Shown here in pieces: positions 45,801 to 56,829 of a DNA stretch of 64,000 bases (its first letter is position 1; each line of letters opens with the position of its first letter). The translations under genes and the position numbers were made by a program. Source of the stretch: Dastarcus helophoroides (taxonomy: Eukaryota > Arthropoda > Insecta > Coleoptera > Bothrideridae); NCBI GenBank assembly GCA_028583605.1, contig CM053330.1, positions 24,383,233 through 24,447,232 of the forward strand, written 5' to 3'. The notes beneath the pieces were generated by a model, which was given only the letters and a program-made list of their open reading frames with translations, searched no databases and was not told where the DNA came from.

Positions 45801-47326
45801 GATAAAATTATTTTCAAGTGCCTCGTACCTCTTAAAAACACTTGTTTGAATCCGAAATTTTTAATTTTTTAAACTCCCAATTCTAGAAATAAGTTGACAG
45901 TTAGAATTACTGTCCCAATCTCGAGAAAAAGGAATAATTTATGGAGAAAAAAAGTTTGAAGTCAAAATTTTCGACAACAAAAAAAACTATACTTCAAGAC
46001 AAGTTTAATTAGGAATTTTAGAAAAAAAATGTCCAAATTTCAGAAAGATCGAATCAACAACTATCAAAATTAAACATTTTCTAAAAATTTTGAAGTTAAG
46101 AGCAAAATTTAAAGAATAAATTTTGAGGTTTCTTAAAACCTTTACTCTCTTCTCAAAATTCCCAGTGAATATATTTTTAAAAACTTTAAATATCGAGGGA
46201 AAAAAGTCAAATTATTTCGAAAACAACTGAATTTTGAGCCACTGCCAATGTGAGGATTTTGAAAGAAAAAACCAAAGTTACTTAAACCAGTTTTTTTTTT
46301 CAAAATTTCGACTTGAATTTTGGCATTTTTAAACTGGAATAGTTGTCAATATTTTTTAAATCAAGTTTTCTTCAACATATGAAGTCCTAGTGTCATGATT
46401 AAAAGTAAAAAAATTCCTAATTAAAGTCGAAAATTGGTAACTAAAATCCAAATTTTAATGCTGAATTTGAAACGTCAAACTTTTTTCCGAAGTTTTCACT
46501 CTGAAGTCGAAATTTTGAGAAAAAAATCGAATTATCGGAATCAAAGTCAATATATTAAAACAAGTCTACTTACTCAATTTTGAGTTAAACCGGTTAGATA
46601 AAAATTGTAAAAAAAAATCCTGATTTTAAATCCTGAAGTTTAAATATGCTCAGTTTTTGTGTAAAACTGTAAATTTATAAAAGAATCGACCTTTTAGACT
46701 AAATTTATAGAAGAAATTCTTAGAAAAATTATTAAAAAATGTCTTCTCAAAATTATAGCTTTAGAACAGATTTTGAATTTTTAGAAAAGAAAGAAATATT
46801 CAAAATTTTATTCAAATAACGTGTTTAAACTTTAACTTTAAATAATTCTAAAAACATTATTACAAATTCCAAGTTTTTCTCGAAATCTCGTGTTGAATCT
46901 CAAAAGATGGTTTACACAAATTTTGAGTTTTTCATTAACTTTATTTTTTTCCAAATGCGGTGTTTAAGCCTTAAATTTTTAAACTGTAAAATTCAATATT
47001 TTTTACAGTATTTAAAACATAGGGTAGAAATTTTGATAAAACAATGGAAAAGAAATGTTAGGAAAAGTTTAAATTATTTTTTTTAATTCTCAACAGTTCA
47101 AGCTTAACGTTGAAATATTGACGTTTTTCTCCAATTTTCGACTTTCAATCTCAAAATTTTGTCTTTTTCTAATACATGTAAGCTTCAAACGAAATTACAA
47201 ATTTAAAAGTTAAAATTTCGGGGTAAAATCAAATATTTGAGTTTAAAGTAAAAATTACAAGATTTATGGTTAAAATTCGAGAAAAAACTCGAAATTTTAA
47301 GAATTTCTTAATTTGGATATACATAT
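45801..47326. repeat. Degenerate repeat field, mainly A-rich
   Basis: AAGTCGAAATTTTGAGAAAA-type words with occasional T-type stretches. No gene is seen. Confidence 0.5.
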
Positions 47327-47658
47327 TGTAACAAACTGTGGTTGTAAAATTTGTAGTAGTGATTGTGTAGTGTAAGGAACTCTCTGGAAACATTTGTTGA
47401 TGGGAAACGGGCGTGAAAATAAATCATACGGCAGATAAGCGTTCTAGACTTTTCCCGTTTGCTCGAGCCCGACCTGTACGGAGATACGTTCTAGAAACCG
47501 AAACGGTATAAATACGCGGTCGTCTTTCCCTCAAGTTAGTCAGATAGTTAGATTGTCAGATAGTTAAGTAAATCATAATTGTTGTGTTCTGAAATAAGTT
47601 TGAAATAAAGTATTTGCAGTTCACAGGGTTTTAGTTATCGAACCGGTAACACGCAACA
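47327..47658 (+). mobile_element. Solo LTR of the Ty3/gypsy family
   Basis: It starts TGTAACAAACTGTGG and ends AACACGCAACA, with exact ATAT on both sides (47323-47326, 47659-47662). It has GGTATAAATACGCGG as TATA box and GAAATAAAG as poly(A) signal. It is collinear with the LTRs at 10177 and 29882 and sits inside a repeat field. Confidence 0.9.
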
Positions 47659-47662
47659 ATAT

Positions 47663-48877
47663 GCTTCTTCGAAATATCCTGAATATAACCTAAAATTTAA
47701 TTTTTTCTCAAAATTTCTAATGAACACTTCCTTATTTTGATTCAAAATTCTCAAAATTTCGGCCTTAATTGCGAACTTTCGACTTTTTTCGCAAAATTCT
47801 GAACCTAAACTTGAAATTTTGGCCTTTTAATGTCGAAATTTTTACTTTAATCTTGAAATTTTGACTTTTCCCTTGAAATATTTGATTCTATACTTTGAAA
47901 CTAAAGCTTTTTTTTTCATTTTGACTTCAAACCCAAAAATTTAATAGCAAAAATAACTTTGACAGTGTAGGTTAGGTTAAAAATTAAAGCATTCAACCTT
48001 TAATTATTATTTTGTTAAAAATTCTGTTTGAAACATCAAATTTCAGGTTTATTCTAGACAGGTTCGTTTATTTTCAAAGTTCAATCCGAAATGTCGTCTT
48101 TCTTTATTGAGATTTAGAGACAGTTTTTTTATTGTTTTTGTCAAATTATCTTTTTCTCAAAGAGCCACATTAAATATCTAAATCTTTTTTTAAATTGTTA
48201 CATTAAACCATTAATTTTGACTTAGGAATTTTGATTTTATTTTGAAATTTCGATCCTGATCCCGAAATTTTGACTAGTTTCGAAATTTTCAGTTAGAATA
48301 ATTGTAACTTTTTTCAGTTTTTTTTTTAACAACGACTTTTTTTTATTACTTTTATTTTCACTTTTGTAACAAATTTAGATTGTAAACTCGAAAGTTCAGG
48401 AAATTTTGTGTTTTGATATAAACTTTCGAATTTTCTTGTCAAAAATTTGATTTCAATTTTCGCTTTTTCTTAGTTGTTTGCTTAAAAACTCAATTTTCTT
48501 TTTTTAGTGGAGCTTTTGGTCGTATATGTATTTTTAAAATTGCGATTTTTTACATTTTTTTATAAACTTTTGAGTTATTTCGAAATTTCAACGTTTTTCT
48601 CAGAATTCACTTTCAACGTTGTTCTTTTCAATTCACTTTGAACAACACAGTTCTTTTTTCGAGTAGTTTTTGTTATAAATTTTAAACTTCTTTTGTAAGA
48701 TTCCCCACTACGGCCCTGCCTTTTCTTGGTAATTGTAGTTTTGATCTTTTAGTACCTTTTTTTTGGAGTTTTTTTTTCTTTTTAATGACTCTTTTAACTA
48801 TTCTTGTTCGCCTAATATAACGTTTTGTTCACCATTTTACCTTATTTGATTGTGCCTAAAATACGGTCTCTATTCAT
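47663..48877 (+). repeat. Degenerate T-rich repeat field with an orphan hAT-like end
   Basis: TTTCGACTTTTTTC-type words run from 47660 to about 48620. CCCCACTACGGCCCTG ending at about 48718 looks like the right end of a CAGGGCCG-class element, but a matching left end was not found. Confidence 0.5.
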
Positions 48878-49118
48878 AACTATTAAACTCTATTAACGAT
48901 AAATACAACAACAGAATTAAAAATTCCACAATGTTTCTACAAATATTTGCTTTGACGGAACTTGGTTCCGCTTTTCACCATCGTCGGCGGTTATACCAGT
49001 AGTTTGATAACCGCAGACGATGCTGAAAAGCAAAACCAGGTGAGGTCACAGCAAATATTTATAGATACATCGTAGATTTTTTAATATCTGTTGCATTTAT
49101 CGTTAATAGCATCTAATA
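48878..49118. mobile_element. Foldback (hairpin) MITE, ~110-120-bp arms
   Basis: The left arm (ATTAACGATAAATACAACAA ... CAAATATTTGCTTTGACGGA ... CATCGTCGGCGGTTAT) is mirrored after a short spacer by ATAACCGCAGACGATGCTGA ... CAGCAAATATTTATAG ... GTTGCATTTATCGTTAAT. A fragment of the same sequence lies at 35480-35545. Confidence 0.75.
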
Positions 49119-49429
49119 ATTGTGAAGATTTCTTGTCATCAAAATCAGGAAAAAGTAAGATTTTTTGCTTTTTTCAATATTGTCTTATAACAAGCGATGC
49201 TCAAGAAAATAGTCTCTGATGGGACTGCCTTTGATCGTTGAATTGAGTATGTAATAGCCTTCATCATTTTTGATTATAATATTAAATAAGAATTTTTGAG
49301 TTTACACTATCAATCAAGAATATTCGTATAACAACTTTTTGTCTTGCTCAGCAAGGCAAGACAACAAGACATTATCGAGAAATACAAGAAGTCTTGCTTT
49401 GTGTATCACTACTTAAAACATTTCAAATG
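49119..49429. other. Unassigned AT-rich sequence
   Basis: It contains a small hairpin, TTGTCTTGC-TCAGCAAG-GCAAGACAA, at about 49346-49372. Nothing else is seen. Confidence 0.35.
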
Positions 49430-49790
49430 AAAATTTTAAACCTCAGTGTGTCGATTAAACATAATTTGCATAATAAAATTTTCAAAATGTTCAAAGAGGC
49501 AAAAATACCGATATTTTAAAGATTGTCAAGTTGTTACTCTACCTTACAAATATTGGTACATAGAATCCGAATCTGCAAAAATATTGAGCTATGACTATTC
49601 GTTTCAATGTTACAAGAGTTGAAAATGTAAAAATTTGAATAAGTGCATTTAAAAGCACCGGATATTAAAAAATTTGATAAATAAGTATCTGCACAAAAAA
49701 TTAGATTACCACTTTTCGTTTGGGTTCTACAAGCATTGAAAGTATTAAAATTCCGAAAAATTGAGTCATCAAATCGCATTTACCCGCGAG
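49430..49790 (+). repeat. Further copies of the TTGGTACATAG mid-length repeat
   Basis: ATATTGGTACATAGAATCCG, AATCTGCAAAAATATTGAGC and TATGACTATTCGTTT match blocks in 44851-45800. The two arrays may have been one before the 45.8-49.4-kb sequence came between them. Confidence 0.5.
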
Positions 49791-51110
49791 AAAACTCAAA
49801 ATTTACAAAATAAAAATTTCCAGCCCAAAATTTTACAAAACTTAGTAGTAAACGAAGTTTCGGGAAGAAAAGACATGGCGAGATTTAAATCGGAATATTG
49901 TAAAAAAAAAGGTTAAAATCTTCAGCGTATTTCGAAATTTTAGATAAAGCCGACCCGTCGAAAGAACTTTGATATTTTTGTGTTTCGAAATCAAACTTAA
50001 AATTTTGCAAAAAGTTAAAGGTTATAAATTAAAATTCCAACAAAAAAATTTTAGGGGCGAAAACTTAAACGTTTAAGAAAAAACTCTAATAAGGTTGCCT
50101 CTTTGCGAATAGATTGTACTTAAAAATAAATAAATAAAACAAAGCACATTTTATATTAACGCACATTTAGAACTTTCGTTTCGTAATGGAAATATCATAA
50201 AAAAATAACAAAATATAATTATAATAATATCATATTATAAAACAAATAAAAACCTGGCTATTTTAAAAACATTTTCACGTAGACGTTGAAATTACGAGAA
50301 ACAGTCAAAATTTCGAAATTTTAAATTTTCGTCGGAAGCCATAACTTTAGAAAAAAAATTGAAATGAAAAAAAAATCAAAATAAGAGAACAGATTTGTTT
50401 TTGAAAGCCATAATTTTAGACAAAAAAAAGAATAAAATGAGTTTTGAAAAAAGAAATTTAAAATAAAAGAACATTTTTTTTCAAAATTTCGAGAAATGCT
50501 TCGAATTTCGAGAAATGGTTCGAATTTCTAGAAAACTGCGACATTTCAAGATTAAAATTCAAATTGTTAAAGAAAAAAAATATCCAGATTTCCAGTTTAA
50601 AATTGGAATTTGAAATAGAAACTTCAGTTTCCGAATTTTCAAATTGAGGATCAAATTACAGAAGAAACAGAAATTGGAGTATAAAGTCGAAACTTTAGGA
50701 ATAAACCAAACATCGAAAGCGCAATTTTTAATTAAAAAAAAAACAAGTTTTGGGAAAATATCCATAACTCGTGTAACAAATTTATCGAAAATTCGAGGAA
50801 AAAACTATACATTCGGAAACTAAAGTCAGAATTTTAAAAAAAAGTTGACAGGGGGAATTTTGGTAAAAAGGTCAAAGTTTCAAAGAACTCACGATTTACA
50901 ATAAAAAATTGTTGGACATTTCGAGAAGCCAAGTCGACATTTCGAGATAAAGTGAAAATTACAAAATTTCAAAATAAAGAATCAATGTTATTAAGAGAAA
51001 TATTTCAGATTTTGGGTCAAAGTTAAAATTTTCAGAAAAAAAACTTCTAGACTTTTCGAGAACAACATTTCGATATTTCAAAAACTTGTCGTTGTATACT
51101 TTTTAGGTAC
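49791..51110 (-). repeat. Degenerate A-rich repeat field
   Basis: AAATTTCGAGAAATGCTTCG, AAGTCGAAACTTTAGG and related words run for about 1.3 kb. Open frames are low complexity. Confidence 0.55.
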
Positions 51111-52434
51111 TTTCGACGAGAATTGAGTAAAAAGCAGGTCCAAATTTATGACTACCTTAATTAATTTTATAAATGTATTAATTAACGATTGCTCAAATCG
51201 AATAATTTAAATGTACATTAATGGTAGATTTACCGGTCAATTATGTCAAAATGATGGGTAAATAATGGGACAGAGCCTTGATTTCATAATTAAAACATAT
51301 ATAGAAAGAAGGCAATCAATATTGTTTATTATTAAAAATGATTTATTTACGAAAATTGCACAGGAAATGAACCAACCTTGTTTTCGACTGTAATTATGTT
51401 TGTTTTACGAAGTCGATTCGATTGAGACGTAATCAAAGACGTGTGTAATCCGGTAATGTGTGAAAAATTACCATCTACTAGTAGTCTGTAAAACTCCATC
51501 GAATCAATTAGAGACGGTGTCATTAGAAACTGAATCGAGGATGTATCACGATTTTAGCTAATAAAGAAGTAAGTTCAATCTAGAAACGAAATAATTGCAA
51601 ACGAATTTAGAAATCTAATTCGATTTCGTAAGTTTTTGGAACTCACTTCAAAACAATTTGCTGTTCAAAATTGCACGATTGTGCAGCTGCCTTGATTCGA
51701 ATCGAATTTATTCAAATCGATTTAATTTTTTTTTCATTCGATACAATTACTAATCGATTAGAAAATATTATAAATCGATTGCAATTTCGAATCAACTCGA
51801 CCACAATTGCAAATCAAATTTAAAAAAAAATGGGGCGTCTTAGAAAAATAGGCTAAATTCGAGGAGAAACAGAATCATAATGGAAATGAATCGATTTCAA
51901 AGGATTTTTTCGTTGAACTGCACCTCTTTGGCAACGTGAGAACTTTCTTCACGTTCAAAAGATTCCATCTGGCTTATCCATCGAATCTAAACTTGTTTTA
52001 ATGCGTTTTATCGTATATTAATTAATCAATGTCGATGCGTTCGTTGTTCCTAGGCTGTATACTGTGTACCATCCGGGCAACATCTAATTTTACAAGTTCG
52101 TCGTATTCTCTCTTAATTTCGTTCTAACAGTAGCAGCCCGGAATTTTTTCGACGTGTTCTGGCGCCGAAGCCCCGATTAGATGTCCGTTACTCTCGGAAG
52201 AGTTATCTATCATCTAAGTTTTCTACTGGTAAGTGGAAACGTTAAAATAACTTTGAAGATGATGTAAACTTGAGCAGAAGAAATTATTTGGTTACCTGGT
52301 AAACCCAAATCTAGTTATCTTTACTCGCAAACTTTATACGACAGTTATCAAGATTTTATTATTCTTTAGGCAAATTTCGAAACCTTTTCGAAGTCTATTC
52401 AGTTGTTTCGATTTTTTTTTTAAACAAAACAATT
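51111..52434. other. Non-repetitive region; one weak exon candidate
   Basis: Ordinary AT-rich sequence with several ATCGATT/AATCGAAT words at 51640-51790. At 52131-52228 (plus) a 98-nt stretch lies between a good acceptor (TTAATTTCGTTCTAACAG) and a good donor (CTACTG|GTAAGT). It contains ATGTCCGTTACTCTC but its full-length frames carry a stop, so it may be a leader exon or chance. Confidence 0.25.
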
Positions 52435-52548
52435 TAGAATCGAAAATTGAAATAAAAATGTTGTCCCTTGAAACCAAGAAACATTAAAAAACACAAAGAA
52501 CGCGTTTCGAGAGACAAGCTATCTTCTTCAGAGAGATACCGAAATAAC
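52435..52548 (-). repeat. Stem-loop repeat with hammerhead-like core (copy B)
   Basis: Read on the minus strand: TATCTCTCTGAAGA (CTGAAGA at 52531-52525), then a GATAG/CTCTC stem with one mismatch, GAAA at 52508-52505, then CGCG and TTTTTTAATGTTTCTTGGTT. It is homologous to 21085-21190. Confidence 0.5.
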
Positions 52549-52625
52549 AGCAAATCGATATTTGATCGAATCAAAATAATTAATTCTAGGAGGTACTGAT
52601 ATGTGGTAAATGGAATTCAAAGTGT

Positions 52626-52790
52626 GAAGTGCGATAGCTCAATGGTGAGAACAAAGTGATGAAGTGCGATAGCTCAATGGTGAGAACAAAGTGATGAAGT
52701 GCGATAGGTCAATGGTGAGAAAATTTGTCTCCCAAGTAGAAGTCTGGGTTCGATCCCAGGTCGCAAAGATTAACATTTTTAATTCTACTT
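52626..52790 (+). repeat. tRNA-derived SINE with a triplicated head
   Basis: A 35-bp unit GAAGTGCGATAGCTCAATGG+TGAGAACAAAGTGAT occurs exactly at 52626-52660 and 52661-52695. A third head (52696 on) runs into a tRNA-like body. The A box is TAGGTCAATGGTGAGA, and the T-arm is CTGGG-TTCGATC-CCAGG, then TCGCA pairing with the initial TGCGA, then the tail AACATTTTTAATTC. It resembles the remnant at 3388-3480. Confidence 0.7.
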
Positions 52791-53720
52791 CATAACAATC
52801 GATTAGTATTAGATCTAAATGGAATTTACAAAAAACAGGCGTTATTTCGAAACAAATCCATTTTTTTTAGTCCCGCTTTTTTTCGAAATCAATTAAAATA
52901 TTTTTCCATGTCAGTTATGCAAATGATTTGTTTTGCAACTCGAATTTACATATACCTATTTTAAAAATAACCATTTTGGCTCGAGTTTATTCAAATTAGT
53001 TTAACTGACAAAACAATCTTTGACCCCATAATATTTTTTACATCGCCGCATAATTAACTCGATATTTTGTCGGGTCGATGCTTAAAATTGGAATTCTGAA
53101 AGCTCAAACTAGTAAAAGTATTAAAGCTTTTGGGCATTCCAACTTCAATTTATTGCTCATAAAATCATTACTTTCCTTCTGTGCGTACAAAAAGCTTTCA
53201 AATGCGGACCATATTTACCATCTTATCCTATCTTCAAATGGAGATCGTAAATAAATTTACCCCAAATTCTTTGTGCCTTGCTACCTCTACCTGTTTACCT
53301 GGGAATTCAAAAAATAGAGATTAGTGTACTTGACATGAATGAAGTGCGTTCATTGATAGCGTAACGTAAATACCTGAAGGCACCTTGCAGTTCGTAGTAA
53401 AAAAAATCCCCCCGTTCTTTACTCTCATTTTGTTTTTTATTACACCCCAGCTTGCTCAGATTACGATTTGAAAGGTTTTTAGTTTCTTAATAAAAAGGGG
53501 CTCATGCGTTACTCTTGCCATTTTTATGGAATTCTAAGCTTACTTAATCCCATGATCTATATAAATATGTTTTTAAAATTTAATTCGTCTATATTTAATT
53601 TGTAGGTTTTTTTTTTTCATTTTTGATTCCCGGTTAAACTAATGAAACTATAGAATAGATCACTTTATAGTTTTACAGGTACTATGGTAAGATTTTACCT
53701 TTGAGATTTTGATAAAAGTA
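52791..53720. other. Unassigned AT-rich sequence
   Basis: No gene or recognised repeat. ORFs are short. Confidence 0.35.
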
Positions 53721-53724
53721 AACT

Positions 53725-53855
53725 CTCTTAATATTTTAGAAATATTATACAAATTTCGCAGTGATTTCCTGTGATATCTGATTCTTATTGTGACGGATTT
53801 GAAAACACTTACCAAATTTACCACTTCTGACGTGTTACATTTTTTTTAATGTTCA
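53725..53855 (+). repeat. Detached piece of the ~270-bp tandem repeat
   Basis: TTCCTGTGATATCTGATTCT, TACCAAATTTACCACTTCTG and ACGTGTTACATTTT match blocks of the array at 56830-58200. The intervening DNA is LINE plus hAT-like MITE. Confidence 0.5.
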
Positions 53856-53859
53856 ATCC

Positions 53860-56506
53860 ACTCGCAAAGGATAACCCTATTATGTATTCAAAGCACCGAG
53901 AATAGGATGCGAAAACAAGGATAGATGGCGATGAATTGCCCTCTTAAACAAGGAAAGATTGTAATTTTTGGGGAAAATTCCGTTCGATAACGAATTCCAT
54001 AGCTTAAAAGTGCTATAGAAAAAAGATCCTCCATAGACAGAAGTTCTGTCAAGCTGGTCCGCACAGGAATTTGCTGTCTCCGACTGTCTTGTAGGCCTCA
54101 AGAATCTTGCCCTTGGAGGGATCAATCCCGTTAGTTTATGTGAGCATCTCCCATGAAAGTACTTGTACAAAAGAGACAAATCACCAACCATCCGCCTGTG
54201 CTCTAGTGTTTCGAGAGAATCGGTCCAACTCTCGTCATCAATTAGGCGAATCGCTTTTTTTGAATTGAATCCAAAAGAGCTAAGGTGTGCTTTAGGGCTG
54301 AGCCCCAAACATGAGAACAGTATTCTAGTGTTGGCCTAACTTGAGCTTTGCATAATCTGAATAGCTGATGAGGTGTGAATTAATTTTTAGATCCAAAAAG
54401 AAAGCCTAGCTTCTGAGAGGCGGATTTGGTCATGGCGCGCCCAGGCTCGTCCCAAGAAAAGTTAGTGCACGCATTCACTTCTAGTAAAAGATAGACTTAA
54501 ATTCCATCGACGTTTTTTTGATATTTTCCTTTGAGAAACCGTCATGTTCTGAGCTTTAAGAAGCGTTGAAGTCGACTAGATTTTTCTTTCTTACCCCATT
54601 TCCAGATAATTTTGAGATCCGGATTAATCATCTTGTATCTGCTTCTTCCCTTAGCTGAGTCTGAAGGCAGCGACGGATAAATGGTGTTCTCGGAGAACAA
54701 AATATGACACCAGGCTAACTATCATCATGCGTATTGGAAGTTGAAGCTCAGAAAATCGTTTATGTGTAAACAGAAATAGGTGCAGGAGAAAACTGTATAT
54801 CAAATGCAGAGTCCCAAGATGGAGACATAGAATAGTATTTGTGCGAGAAGAGATCTGTGGCAAGACCATAGGAATATTAATTTGGCGAGAAGAAATCGGT
54901 GCCAGACTCTGTCGAATGCATTTGAGATATCCAATGCCACAACCCAGCCTCACTATGTTTTTCCATAGCTGAGTTACAGATATAAATAGCATACGCCAGT
55001 AGATCGGCAGTTAAGCGTTTTTGTTTGAAACCGTATTGCCTGTCCGAGATGACTCTATTCTCTTCCAGATCTTTGAGAATCTCGATTTTGATAACCTTTT
55101 CCATCACTTTAGATATAACGGGTAACAAAGATATAGGGGGATAGTTGTTAGCTAGGTTCATTTTTTTCCTTTTTAGGGACAGGTTGCACCCTACTAGATT
55201 TCTAGATGTTAGGGAATACACCCTTGTTGTAAGAGAGTGTGAACAATTTGCTTAGGACAGGAGTTAACTCTGGAGCGCACTTCTTAAGAACAATAGAGGG
55301 AATACCATCAGAGCCAGAAGCTTTCGAGGTGTCGAGCTCAAGGAGAATCTTCCTGATTGTGCGTTGTCTAAAAACAATTTCAGGCATCGAAGTGTCAACC
55401 TTAGGAAGAATAGGAGGTTCGCCGTTTCGAGAATCAAGGTTTGAATGTTCAGCAAACGTTAAGGCTAGCAGGTCAGCCTTCTCCTTGGAAGTAGTCGCAA
55501 TATTCTTGTTGTCATCGAGTATAAGTAGAAAACTTGAAGATGTAAAATTCTTTCGAATCAACTTTGCAGATTCCCAAAAAGATCTGGAACCGTTCGGACA
55601 GTTGATAAGCTTCTGGCGTTTTACGATCGAAATCACTTTTTGCCTCGTCAATAACCTGTTTATAAAAACTTCGTGATTTACAAAGGTGGTCCTAGGCTCG
55701 ACTGAGGGATTATTTCTCCAACAACGATATGCGCGATTTTTGCAGGAAACAGCCCGAGCACATTTTTTACTGAACCAAGGTTTACTGGAGGCAGACTTCT
55801 TTTGAGAATGGGTAATTGAGCATTATACCAACTGCGATAGTTTCAGTGACTGAGGAAGGATTGTCTGACTTAAAGCAGACTTCTTGCCATGGGAAAGAGG
55901 CAAATAAGTCCCTTAAATCTTCAGAGTTTGCATAGTTAAAGTGCCAAACCCTATAGGGCTGTGACTAAGAAGGAGATGGTATATGAAGCGAGCGAGAGGC
56001 TGCTTCAAGCTTGTGGTCGAAATTTCCAAGCGATGATTCAGAATAATTTTATACGAATTTGGAGAATTTGTAAGGAAAAGGTCCAGTAGATTAAGTTGAT
56101 GGGTATCTACATCAGACCAACCAATTGCGATAATTCACAAGTGATGGCGAAAGCCTCTGCCACCCTTCCCGCGTCGTCAGTTCGGGAAGAAAACCTTAAC
56201 CAGGGGATGTTGTGTACGTTGAAGTCACCGAAAAAGACAACCTCAGCGCTTGGATAATTCGTCTGTAGCTGATCAAAGGTTACGGAAGGTTACTTACAGA
56301 TAAAAGAAGAGCTGTCTGTAAGAAGAATCGTTTGGAGACAGATAAAGTGAACAGATAAATATTACTTCGCTTTTGGAGCAGATTTTCGGCCAAATCACAT
56401 CATGATCAGCAGATTCTAGTGCTTCTTCTCGTTGACAGGACAGGTCGCTTCGCCTAAAAGCAAAAATTCCCCTCTTGTGTCTTGTGTTAGCTTCATTAGT
56501 TTAGCG
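53860..56506 (-). pseudogene. Jockey/CR1-like LINE, 5'-truncated and disabled
   Basis: Read on the minus strand from 56506 down. An endonuclease (EEP-type) remnant comes first, with GIFAFRRSDL, FFGDFNVHNIPWL (near 56240-56200) and HQLNLLDLFLTN. Reverse transcriptase follows: LDTSKASGSDGIPSIVL (near 55330), PPISLLPVISKVMEKVI, QYGFKQKRLTADLL and ALDISNAFDRVWH (near 54930). The YADD catalytic box near 54733-54720 is split by a frameshift: YA in one frame, DDS in the next. The C-terminal region (53880-54308) reads DLSLLYKYFHGRCSHKL and LFKRAIHRHLS. Frameshifts separate nearly every block. These elements copy themselves by target-primed reverse transcription; this copy cannot. A second fragment of the same family is at 1-411. 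Confidence 0.88.
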
Positions 56507-56824
56507 CAGTGCTTCTCAACCGATGTGTCGCGACACAGTGACACAGCAGTGTGTTACCAGTTCTCAGGTGTGTCGCCAAAATATGGAATCTTAAAAATTT
56601 ACAGACGTGTAATAGCATTTTTTTTCGGCGGTCACAAAAATCCTTTTTTTTTGCTAACTAAAATTTATTGAACGCTCATGAGAACGTTTTTTTTTTTCGT
56701 CGTCAAAATTTGTTGAACATGAGATCCTTTTTTTTCGGTCATAAAACATACTTAAGCGTTTGATATGCGTCGGCCTTTTTTACCCAATACCAAAAACTAA
56801 CACAAAAAAAGGTTGGGAAACCAG
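56507..56824. mobile_element. hAT-like MITE (CAGTGCTTCTCAACC end)
   Basis: The left end CAGTGCTTCTCAACCGATGT precedes a short GTGTCGCGACAC palindrome, and the right end AAAAAAAGGTTGGGAAACCAG mirrors the CAACC end. Repeated AAAATTTATTGAAC/AAAATTTGTTGAAC blocks lie inside. No clear 8-bp target duplication was seen. It abuts the truncated 5' side of the LINE. Confidence 0.55.
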
Positions 56825-56829
56825 AACGT

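Noticed and set aside
49346..49372. Small TTGTCTTGC hairpin as a terminator or ncRNA
   Set aside because: The 9-bp stem is too short and isolated to support a feature in a eukaryotic genome.
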